From an uncultured Clostridia bacterium (GTDB lineage: Bacteria; Bacillota; Clostridia; Christensenellales; UBA1242), in the NCBI GenBank assembly GCA_946487985.1, contig CAMLUY010000074.1:1-5305 (forward strand): DNA of 5,305 nt. The letters are read 5' to 3'. How positions within the stretch are numbered: the first letter of the stretch is position 1; each line of letters opens with the position of its first letter. The translations under genes and the position numbers were made by a program. Below the pieces are notes generated by a model. The model was given only the letters and a program-made list of their open reading frames with translations, had not been told where the DNA came from and did not search any database. Positions 1 through 4,693 of the stretch are shown piece by piece.

Positions 1-374
1 AGGTTGAATGAGCTTGCCTTTACAAGCCCCTCCATTTCATCAGACAAAAGATTGACAAAAGCGCCAATATTGTTTGCCGATGCGCGAACAGCTTTATCTG
101 AAATTTCAATTTTGCCGTAAAGGTTTTTCAGCTCTGCAACAAATTGAACATATCCATTGCCAGATGAATTTGGCAGCAGTCCGCTTTCTGAGCCAGCGCC
201 AATACCACCATTGATGCCGTATGGTGCAAGCTTTCTGATTTCTTTACCCCAAACGTCTTTGCTTGAATGTTTGATTCTTGCAAGCAGCGGGTTTGCGTTC
301 ACATTAAGCTGGTTTGCAACAACGCCCAGATAGACATTTTTGAGTGCATTTTCTGCGGTTTGTAATGTTACCAT
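1..374 (-). CDS. Phage major capsid protein, N-terminal part (cut by window edge)
   Basis: The main structural subunit of a tailed-phage head, by resemblance. The reading frame starts at ATG 374-372 and runs open for 124 codons off the left edge, so the C-terminal majority is not visible. The protein begins MVTLQTAENALKNVYLGV and continues with a region rich in G, S and N (residues about 52-72, around GINGGIGAGSESG) and the stretch LKNLYGKIEISDKAVRAS (about 82-99). This opening resembles capsid proteins of clostridial prophages, which are expected to have the HK97 fold; the fold itself is inferred. A clear ribosome site, GGAG followed by a short A-run, precedes the ATG at about 379-383. The position directly after portal and scaffold genes is the standard head-gene order and strongly supports the call. 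About 100 AT-rich bases separate it from the scaffold gene, unlike the tight spacing upstream. Confidence 0.85.
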   Translation of the reverse strand, partial: MVTLQTAENALKNVYLGVVANQLNVNANPLLARIKHSSKDVWGKEIRKLAPYGINGGIGAGSESGLLPNSSGNGYVQFVAELKNLYGKIEISDKAVRASANNIGAFVNLLSDEMEGLVKASSFN

Positions 375-417
375 TTTTTCTCCTTTTTTATGCTTTTTTG
401 ATTTTGATTTGATAATT

Positions 418-480
418 TGACATTTTCGACATATTTTTTGTGTTTTTTATTGATTTTTTTGCAAATTTTCAAAAATGTCA
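418..480 (-). promoter_or_regulatory. Stem-loop between scaffold and capsid genes
   Basis: On the minus strand TGACATTTTTGA (480-469), which begins with the scaffold stop codon TGA, can pair with TCGAAAATGTCA (429-418): 12 base pairs including one G-U in the mRNA sense. The loop is about 39 bases and mostly A. No T-run follows, so it is not a terminator. It could be an RNA-processing or stabilising element that sets capsid expression apart from the upstream genes. The rest of 375-477 is AT-rich with only the capsid ribosome site. Confidence 0.4.
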
Positions 481-1170
481 GCTGAACATCTTACCCACAA
501 TCTTTTTTGCCTCGGCAAGCGTAGATGGGCGGTCAGGCAATACACCTGACACGCTCACCCCACCCTGCGACGGCATAACCTTTGGCGGCTGGTTGTTTTT
601 CAGCTGGGAAAGATATTCCTCGATAATTTTGTTTTTTACATTTTCATCAGATAATACATACTGATTGACAATCGGGTCGGCCGCAAGCTGGTCTTTTTGC
701 GTTTGCGAAAAGAAAAGCTTTGCCCACGCCTCCCTGTATGGGTCTGCCCCACTGTTTTTTGAGTTTTCAATCTCAAAAATAAATGTTTTTGCCTGCTCAT
801 CTCCACCAAGGAATTGCCTCAGCGCGTCCATTGCCTTTTCATCTTCATTGGCAGCGGGCTTTGAAATGCTTTCCTCCGACGATTGAACGACATTGATTTC
901 GTCCTGCAAATCCTGTCCGCCAACAGTATCGCCGTTTTCAGAAGATTCGGTTTCGCTTTGGTCAATTTTATCTTTTTGAAGCCTGCTCAGCAGTTGGCAT
1001 TTCCTGGTAAACTCTGCCTGCAAATTGTTGTACGCCGCAAGCAGCGTGCTTGCATCTTTGAACTTGCCAAGATCTGCCTGAGAGCTCTCCTCACTCACAG
1101 TCCTTTCCTCATCTGCTGCGTTTAAAGCGTTGACCGGTTCTGATGAGAGTTGTTCTCTGTCTTCATTCAT
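478..1170 (-). CDS. Phage scaffold-like protein
   Basis: A 230-residue acidic, mostly helical protein probably acting as the internal scaffold around which capsid subunits assemble, and absent from the mature head. The evidence is its position between portal and major capsid genes, its low-complexity acidic composition (many E, D, Q, S, N), and the segment TLLAAYNNLQAEFTRKCQLL (about residues 42-61), which is predicted to be coiled-coil-like and resembles scaffold or head-assembly proteins of clostridial phages. The C-terminal region contains VMPSQGGVSVSG (about 198-209) and a basic helix ending in KKIVGKMF, a plausible capsid-binding end by analogy with other scaffolds. The ATG lies two bases after the portal stop, and its ribosome site GGAGGT (1177-1182) lies within the portal gene's end, so translation is probably coupled. 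No protease is visible in the window. A non-scaffold head-assembly role is possible. Confidence 0.75.
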   Translation of the reverse strand: MNEDREQLSSEPVNALNAADEERTVSEESSQADLGKFKDASTLLAAYNNLQAEFTRKCQLLSRLQKDKIDQSETESSENGDTVGGQDLQDEINVVQSSEESISKPAANEDEKAMDALRQFLGGDEQAKTFIFEIENSKNSGADPYREAWAKLFFSQTQKDQLAADPIVNQYVLSDENVKNKIIEEYLSQLKNNQPPKVMPSQGGVSVSGVLPDRPSTLAEAKKIVGKMFS

Positions 1171-1172
1171 TT

Positions 1173-3059
1173 TTACACCTCCGAACTATTTTTGTGAGCA
1201 CGAATATGCTCAATGAAAATATTTTCAATATTGCTGTTTTTTGCCTTCGCTTTTTCAAAGTCTTCGCCCAGCATAAAGGCAATGTGCTCGCTGATGTGCA
1301 GCTCGTTGTCATCAATCTCGCTCACTCGGCAGCTTACACCATCAAGCATTTTCAAGTTTTCATTGCCTGCTTTTTTGATGTGCAGCTCGCGCACGTCCTG
1401 GGCGTTTTCCCATATGCCCAGCCCAAGCATGTCAAGCAGCTTTGCCTTCATGCGATTTGAAAGTTGTCCGTTTTCGTCATACAGCACCCCTTTATCAAGC
1501 AGGTTGAATATCATCTCGCGGCGCTGAGTCAAGCTTTGAGTGCCGTCTGACTGGTTTTCAAGCTCGACGTCATCACTTGACACGTCTGATGACGAGAAGT
1601 AGAACATCTCCACCTGACCATTCTCGCCAATAATCTTGGCAATTCTCGGAAAGGTCGCGTACTGCTTGTACAATTTGAGCACCTTTTGCGCGACATTCTT
1701 GAAGGCAGCACGTATGCTTTCCACCGATGCGTTCAGCCTGGTTTCGTCTTGCGAAATTAGAAGTTCAAGCGCCGCACCTGACATACTTGATGACACAGAA
1801 GTTGCCGACAGCAGGTCGCTTACACCTGAGATTTTGTTGAACTCATCAAGCAGCTTCTCCTCTTCGTCGTTCAGTCCGGTTGGCAGGCTTTCAGTCTGCA
1901 AGTATTTCGGCTCGCTCGCGCCCTGCCTGTACACAAGCACCTTGCCAGGGCACAGGCCTTCATCTTCAAGATTGTCAAGGTCGACAGAGCCGTCCTCGAC
2001 GCTCAGCACGCCCAGCGACAACCGATTGATGAACTCATGCTTGCGATTTTTCACCGCGTTGTATGCACGCTGCACTGGTATCAAGCGCTCAATTACGCTT
2101 GTGCCCCAGAAGCAGCCCGGCTCTTCAATACTGGTCTGGCGCACGAACGGGAAGTCTGGCTCGCCATCAACGCCAATCGCGTATGGCAGGTCACCGTCAT
2201 ACACAAGCTTGTCGCCAGCAACAATGGTCAGTCGACCTTTCGGATAGTCTTTGCTTGGCCTGTTGTATCTTTCAATGACAATGGCACTGTCGGTTTGAAG
2301 TGTGTCGATTATTTTTGGTACTGTGCCATTGAAACCCAGCCCGCCTATACCGACACTGACATTGTCAAGGCTGAAAGTGTTGATATCACTGCCCTGAACA
2401 TCAATGCCGTACATGCTTTTGATTTGCGTAGTCGTGTATGCACGCGCATGGATTATGCTTTGGCACTCGTCCAAACTTTCATGCACCGCGCTGTCAGGAT
2501 AGATTTCAAAAGGGCTGACAACGCTGAAATCAACTTCGCCGCTTTTGATGCGCTGCCCGTCTTCGCCAAGCCCGACAACTTGGCCAACTTCGCCATTCCA
2601 AGTGACCTTGTAAAAAGCAGTGCCGCACACCTCTGACCACTTAATGCCCTGAGCAACTTTTCCGTCAATGTCAAGCTTGTTTTTGATTGACCTGTAAATC
2701 TTTTTTGACACTTTTGCAGCCTGCTTGTCGCGCTCATCATTTGTCACTGGCAGCACGTTGATGTCAGGCTTGATTTTTGTCAGCTTTGCATAGCGAATGT
2801 CAAAAATCGGGGCAATATGGTTGAAAACTTCACGCTCCTGCCAGAAAAACTGACGGTCGGACTCTTCGATTTCGCCGCCGTAGCCGATGTTGCAATATTG
2901 ATTGCCCATCAAGAAATTCATATTGATTTTCCAAATAGTGTCAAAACTTTTGCGCGCCTCTGCCCGCTTTTTGAAATCTTCAATTACGTCGCGGACAATT
3001 TCTCGCTCCTCTTTGCGCGCCTCTTCTTCGATTTTACGAATATCTTTTACCTTACTCAT
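1173..3059 (-). CDS. Phage portal protein (P22-like head-tail connector)
   Basis: A 628-residue portal subunit. Portals form the dodecameric ring at one head vertex through which DNA enters and leaves and to which the tail attaches. The N-terminus is a charged helix (1-38) followed by WKINMNFLMGNQY (43-55), the usual 'W..N..F..G.QY' opening of P22-like portals. Next come KPDINVLPVTND (about 97-108), a GTAFYKV strand near residue 150 and SPFEIYPDS near 187. The later segment SGVSDLLSATSVSSSMSGAA, followed by the helical ISQDETRLN, matches the wing/stem helix region of this family. The length fits the family range. Ribosome site AAGGAG (3065-3070) precedes ATG 3059-3057. The start overlaps the stop of the upstream cysteine-rich gene by 8 bases, and the stop is two bases before the scaffold ATG. 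No frameshift or missing block is apparent, so the gene looks intact. Confidence 0.9.
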   Translation of the reverse strand: MSKVKDIRKIEEEARKEEREIVRDVIEDFKKRAEARKSFDTIWKINMNFLMGNQYCNIGYGGEIEESDRQFFWQEREVFNHIAPIFDIRYAKLTKIKPDINVLPVTNDERDKQAAKVSKKIYRSIKNKLDIDGKVAQGIKWSEVCGTAFYKVTWNGEVGQVVGLGEDGQRIKSGEVDFSVVSPFEIYPDSAVHESLDECQSIIHARAYTTTQIKSMYGIDVQGSDINTFSLDNVSVGIGGLGFNGTVPKIIDTLQTDSAIVIERYNRPSKDYPKGRLTIVAGDKLVYDGDLPYAIGVDGEPDFPFVRQTSIEEPGCFWGTSVIERLIPVQRAYNAVKNRKHEFINRLSLGVLSVEDGSVDLDNLEDEGLCPGKVLVYRQGASEPKYLQTESLPTGLNDEEEKLLDEFNKISGVSDLLSATSVSSSMSGAALELLISQDETRLNASVESIRAAFKNVAQKVLKLYKQYATFPRIAKIIGENGQVEMFYFSSSDVSSDDVELENQSDGTQSLTQRREMIFNLLDKGVLYDENGQLSNRMKAKLLDMLGLGIWENAQDVRELHIKKAGNENLKMLDGVSCRVSEIDDNELHISEHIAFMLGEDFEKAKAKNSNIENIFIEHIRAHKNSSEV

Positions 3060-3273
3060 CTCCTCTCCTTAATCTTTTCTTTAATTTAAACGGGCTTTCA
3101 ATACCCTTTGGTGTTTGCAGCTTGGATATTTCTTTGTACATTCCGCGCAAACACTCCTCGCAAAAGCACAAATCACGCTTGATCAGTCCTTTTGTGGTAA
3201 AGCTGTACTTTGCCAGATTGTTGCAGCCATAAAAGTCACACTTTACGCGATGTGCAATTTCATGCAGTTCCAT
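3052..3273 (-). CDS. Small cysteine-rich (putative zinc-binding) phage protein
   Basis: A 73-residue protein of unknown function. It carries C12-x4-C17 (KCDFYGCNN) and a second cluster C36-x-C38-x2-C41 (LCFCEECL), spaced like a zinc-knuckle or treble-clef fold, then a basic tail (FKLKKRLRR, about 62-70). Zinc binding is inferred from the cysteines; the basic tail could contact nucleic acid. Short proteins with a similar KCD..GC.N.A pattern occur in head-gene regions of clostridial prophages, as I recall them, without an established role. The start ATG 3273-3271 has a strong ribosome site AAGGAGGG (3278-3285). The gene begins 14 bases before the end of the upstream 101-codon gene and ends 8 bases into the portal gene, so it is embedded in the operon and probably translationally coupled on both sides. 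Confidence 0.8.
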   Translation of the reverse strand: MELHEIAHRVKCDFYGCNNLAKYSFTTKGLIKRDLCFCEECLRGMYKEISKLQTPKGIESPFKLKKRLRRGDE

Positions 3274-3565
3274 CTTTTCCCTCCTTTATCTGCTGTAAAA
3301 GTCGCAATTCTTCATCAGCAAGCTCCTCATCGCTCATGCTGCGGACTTTATCGCCGTAGGTTTGAAAATATCGTTCAAGCAGCACTTTGACTGCGGCAAC
3401 ATCTGGCGAGTAGTGCTTTTTTGTGACCTTCTTTTTGGTCACTTTCAGCTCGCCGTCTTCATCGCAAGAATACTCAACAGCAACTTCGCTGGCATTGTAG
3501 CCTAGCGCTTTTTTCAAAAGAGCTTTGCGAATTTTGTCCTCGTCATTCACACCTCGAAACCTCAC
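3260..3565 (-). CDS. Conserved phage-type small protein; possible packaging role
   Basis: First gene of the head operon, 101 residues. I cannot name its function. It has a basic N-terminal helix (IRKALLKKALGY, about 12-23), a short acidic beta-like region, a lysine-rich KVTKKKVTKKH (41-51), then HYSPDVAAVKVLLERYFQTY (about 51-70) and an acidic C-terminal helix. The pattern 'KKALGY...KVTKK...PDVAAVKVLLE' resembles small proteins next to terminase genes in clostridial prophages, so a small-terminase or DNA-packaging accessory role is possible but is inference. The start is ambiguous. GTG 3565 has AAAGG 11 bases upstream, right at the predicted transcript start. In-frame GTG 3550 (product M-NDEDKIRK) has GAGG (3560-3563) at an ideal 9-base spacing and may be the true start. 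Both choices leave the conserved core intact. Confidence 0.7.
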   Translation of the reverse strand: MRFRGVNDEDKIRKALLKKALGYNASEVAVEYSCDEDGELKVTKKKVTKKHYSPDVAAVKVLLERYFQTYGDKVRSMSDEELADEELRLLQQIKEGKDGTA

Positions 3566-3583
3566 TTTCTTTGCGACCTTTGC

Positions 3584-3636
3584 CTAGATTATACGCACCC
3601 ACCTTGCCACCTTCAACATTCACTGCCAAATATTTT
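3584..3636 (-). repeat. Promoter-containing direct repeat, copy 1
   Basis: Fifty-three bases that recur at 4581-4634 in the same orientation, offset 998 bp. Positions 3588-3636 match 4586-4634 with one substitution (3609 against 4607). The CTAG just downstream of the -10 box is also shared, with one extra G in copy 2. Similarity stops abruptly on both sides. The shared block includes the whole promoter and about 20 bases upstream of the -35 box, including the palindrome AAATATTT. Confidence 0.9.
3588..3616 (-). promoter_or_regulatory. Sigma70-type promoter of the phage head operon (copy 1)
   Basis: Reading on the minus strand, the -35 box is TTGAAG (3616-3611), the spacer is 17 bases (3610-3594) and the -10 box is a perfect TATAAT (3593-3588). 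The expected transcript start is near 3581, only about 16 bases before GTG 3565 or 31 before GTG 3550. The spacer contains two adjacent 8-base units, AAGGTGGC and AAGGTGGG. An AT-rich tract upstream could act as an UP element. It is part of the direct repeat shared with the promoter at 4586-4614. Confidence 0.8.
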
Positions 3637-3759
3637 TACAAAAAGCGATATTTTTTTCTGCAATTTTTATTGAAATTTTTATTAAAAATTAATTAAATCA
3701 TATTTTTTTATATTTTGTTAATATATCTTTTTAATTTTTTATTTTTTTGATTTTTTTAT
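3637..3759. other. Gene-free AT-rich tract upstream of the head-operon promoter
   Basis: About 120 bases almost entirely A and T, dominated by T-runs on the plus strand with short near-repeats such as ATTTTTATTGAAATTTTTATTA. I see no ORF, no clear iteron array and no strong hairpin. It could be an UP-element region for the promoter at 3588-3616 or intrinsically bent DNA. It also separates the upstream terminator from the head operon. Confidence 0.5.
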
Positions 3760-3785
3760 AAAAAAAGCCGCTTTTTAAAGCTGCT
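3760..3785 (-). terminator. Rho-independent terminator of the 161-residue gene unit
   Basis: On the minus strand AGCAGCTTT and AAAGCGGCT form a 9-bp stem with one A-G mismatch and a very short A-rich loop (the inner one or two pairs may open), followed by seven T (3766-3760, the first belonging to the stem). It would end transcription from the copy 2 promoter about 200 bases beyond the stop codon at 3982, just before the copy 1 promoter, and so insulate the two units. Confidence 0.65.
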
Positions 3786-3837
3786 CAGATTGTAGACAAA
3801 TAAAACAGGCTGCCCAAAAACAAGTGAGGCGAGGCTC

Positions 3838-3895
3838 GCAAAATGCACAAAAGCAGGAGTTTAGTTGCCTAAATGACTGTTTTTGTGCGTTTTGC
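3838..3895 (+). other. Long imperfect hairpin with TTGC loop
   Basis: Positions 3838-3864 pair with 3869-3895 around the loop TTGC (3865-3868). Of 27 opposed positions, 22 are Watson-Crick, three are G-T and two are a tandem G-A/A-G. In plus-strand RNA the three become stable G-U pairs and the tandem can form sheared G-A pairs; on the minus strand they would be A-C and C-T mismatches. The fold therefore favours a plus-strand transcript. No promoter for such a transcript was identified. Confidence 0.6.
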
Positions 3896-3909
3896 AGTAA
3901 ACAAAGCAA

Positions 3910-3931
3910 GAAAAAATTTTGCAATTTTTTC
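3910..3931. repeat. Second hairpin, 9-bp perfect stem with TTGC loop
   Basis: GAAAAAATT (3910-3918) is the exact complement of AATTTTTTC (3923-3931) around TTGC (3919-3922), the same tetraloop as the larger hairpin at 3838-3895. It sits inside the palindrome-rich element. It is not followed by a T-run in either direction that would make a convincing terminator. Confidence 0.55.
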
Positions 3932-3981
3932 GGTCACGCAGTTTTTCGACAGCCTGTCGACTTTTGATTAAATCTAAAATT

Positions 3982-4467
3982 TCACTCTACCAATACAATG
4001 TCTGACATTTTTACCGAGATGCAGTCACCATACATGTTGCCATGCTCGTCAATTTCTGAAAAATCTACCAACAACTCTCCCATTACAGCATGGTCCGACA
4101 TGACGCAGCCACGCATGCCTTTATGCACACCAGCTTTTTCATACTCATCGCGGTCAACGTTCAGCATCACTTGGTCGTATTCATTGAAAACCAGCTCTGA
4201 CAAGACTTGGTGACCGTCTTTATCAAATTCGGCCACAAATTTTTCTAGCTCGCCATATACTTCCTTTGGCAACTTGCCAATCACCGACAATGCAGACTTG
4301 ACGACTTCTGCATATGCAATTTCGCCTTCGTTTTTGTCATTGAAAAAAATCACTCCTGCCGCCAAGCCTTTCAATGACACGACAAAACCTTTGTAGCCAC
4401 GAACAATGCCTTTCTCGGAGAGCGAACCAACCTCTTTTTCAAGGCTTACAATATCAAATTTATCCAT
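3982..4467 (-). CDS. Tandem SH3-like (DUF4926-like) protein of unknown function
   Basis: A 161-residue soluble acidic protein with no signal peptide or membrane segment. It appears to be an internal duplication: residues 4-55 (FDIVSL ... KGIVRGYKGFVVSLKGLAAGVIFF) and residues 97-161 (YDQVML ... AGVHKGMRGCVMSDHAVMGELLVDF) share the layout aromatic-D-x-V, a G-x-x-x-G-x-x-G turn, then beta strands and a final short strand. The first half resembles DUF4926-type small beta-barrel proteins; this is pattern recognition, not a search result. A helical linker (about 60-93) joins the halves. A binding or immunity-like role would be a guess. The ATG is preceded by GGGAGGGAGG (4471-4480) with good spacing. 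It is transcribed from the copy 2 promoter after a leader of about 110 bases and ends at the terminator near 3766. Confidence 0.8.
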   Translation of the reverse strand: MDKFDIVSLEKEVGSLSEKGIVRGYKGFVVSLKGLAAGVIFFNDKNEGEIAYAEVVKSALSVIGKLPKEVYGELEKFVAEFDKDGHQVLSELVFNEYDQVMLNVDRDEYEKAGVHKGMRGCVMSDHAVMGELLVDFSEIDEHGNMYGDCISVKMSDIVLVE

Positions 4468-4496
4468 TTACCTCCCTCCCAGCGGCGTGTTACAAC

Positions 4497-4544
4497 TTAA
4501 AAGACCATCACATCAGGCTGAACCTTCCACCCATCTTCAAACAT
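4497..4544 (-). CDS. Possible leader peptide, 15 codons
   Basis: Within the leader of the 161-residue gene, ATG 4544-4542 opens a short frame encoding MFEDGWKVQPDVMVF and stops with TAA at 4499-4497. GGAGG (4556-4560) lies 11 bases upstream, slightly far but usable. The stop is 29 bases before the main ATG. I see no run of one amino-acid codon as in classical attenuators and no clear terminator or antiterminator pair. It may be a chance ORF; a translated leader could influence expression of the next gene. Confidence 0.3.
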   Translation of the reverse strand: MFEDGWKVQPDVMVF

Positions 4545-4580
4545 AGTTTAACACACCTCCCCATTATTGACAAACTTTTT

Positions 4581-4634
4581 CTAGGATTATACGCACCCAC
4601 CTTGCCGCCTTCAACATTCACTGCCAAATATTTT
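4581..4634 (-). repeat. Promoter-containing direct repeat, copy 2
   Basis: Second copy of the promoter repeat, upstream of the 161-residue gene. The match to 3584-3636 ends at the run of T after AAATA on one side and at the CTAG after the -10 box on the other. The two copies bracket the 161-residue gene and the palindrome-rich element. Confidence 0.9.
4586..4614 (-). promoter_or_regulatory. Sigma70-type promoter of the 161-residue gene (copy 2)
   Basis: On the minus strand the -35 box is TTGAAG (4614-4609), the spacer is 17 bases and the -10 box is TATAAT (4591-4586), identical to copy 1 apart from one spacer base (C for T, making the first 8-base unit AAGGCGGC). The expected start is near 4579, giving a leader of about 110 bases before ATG 4467. 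It is back to back with the divergent ABC gene, whose own promoter must lie just to the right. Confidence 0.8.
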
Positions 4635-4643
4635 GATGAAAAA

Positions 4644-4680
4644 GTAACATTTTGTTTTTTCCTTGCTACACTGATATTGT
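4644..4680 (+). promoter_or_regulatory. Candidate promoter of the ABC transporter gene
   Basis: GTAACA (4644-4649) and TACACT (4667-4672) are separated by 17 bases and match the -35 and -10 consensus at four of six positions each. Transcription would start near 4679 and keep the ribosome site AGAGG (4681-4685). A competing -10, TGA-TATTGT (4672-4680), would start transcription after the ribosome site and is less likely. No riboswitch-like fold is seen in the short leader. Confidence 0.35.
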
Positions 4681-4693
4681 AGAGGTACAAAAG

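Larger units (their letters stand above)
1..3616 (-). mobile_element. Phage-derived head gene cassette (prophage or remnant)
   Basis: Five collinear minus-strand genes from one promoter: a small phage-type protein, a cysteine-rich protein, portal, scaffold and capsid. All visible frames are intact and tightly packed, which argues against simple decay. The right boundary is set by the promoter at 3588-3616 or possibly by the second promoter copy near 4634; the left boundary is outside the window. No integrase, attachment site or terminase is visible, so active prophage, satellite and domesticated capsid cassette cannot be told apart. Confidence 0.75.
3805..3957. repeat. Palindrome-rich MITE-like or REP-like element
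   Basis: About 153 bases bounded by imperfect inverted repeats: left ACAGGCTGCCCAAAAAC (3805-3821) and right 3941-3957, whose complement is ACAGGCTGTCGAAAAAC, 15 of 17 identical. Inside are a 58-base hairpin (3838-3895), a 9-bp hairpin (3910-3931) and a small palindrome GCGAG-G-CTCGC (3829-3839). The right end lies in another palindrome, TCGACAG-C-CTGTCGA (3946-3960). There is no ORF. It starts about 25 bases after the 161-residue gene's stop. No convincing target-site duplication is visible, so the exact ends and mobility are unproven. Confidence 0.6.

Noticed and set aside
417..460. TTGACA on the plus strand at 417-422 as a promoter
   Set aside because: No acceptable -10 box occurs at the right distance in the T-rich sequence that follows, and it would transcribe antisense to the scaffold gene. 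The bases are better explained as one arm of the intergenic stem.
1636..2636. Long plus-strand ORFs (203 and 199 codons) opposite the portal gene
   Set aside because: They are antisense to a recognisable portal gene, overlap each other in different frames, have atypical composition and lack convincing ribosome sites. They look like shadows of portal codon usage.
3838..3931. The hairpins as a CRISPR array or as terminators
   Set aside because: There are no regularly spaced direct repeats with unique spacers, and neither hairpin is followed by a convincing T-run on the strand where it would be transcribed.
3584..4634. The two repeat copies as attL and attR of an integrated element
   Set aside because: A pair of direct repeats about 1 kb apart could be att sites, but each copy contains a well-formed promoter aimed at an adjacent gene, there is no integrase or tRNA between or beside them, and the bracketed segment is only one small gene. 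The promoter reading is simpler, although it is not excluded that the block is also a recombination site.
4615..4693. TPP or other riboswitch upstream of the ABC transporter gene
   Set aside because: The divergent intergenic region leaves only about 15 to 50 bases of possible leader before ATG 4694, too short for known riboswitch folds, and no conserved motif is visible.
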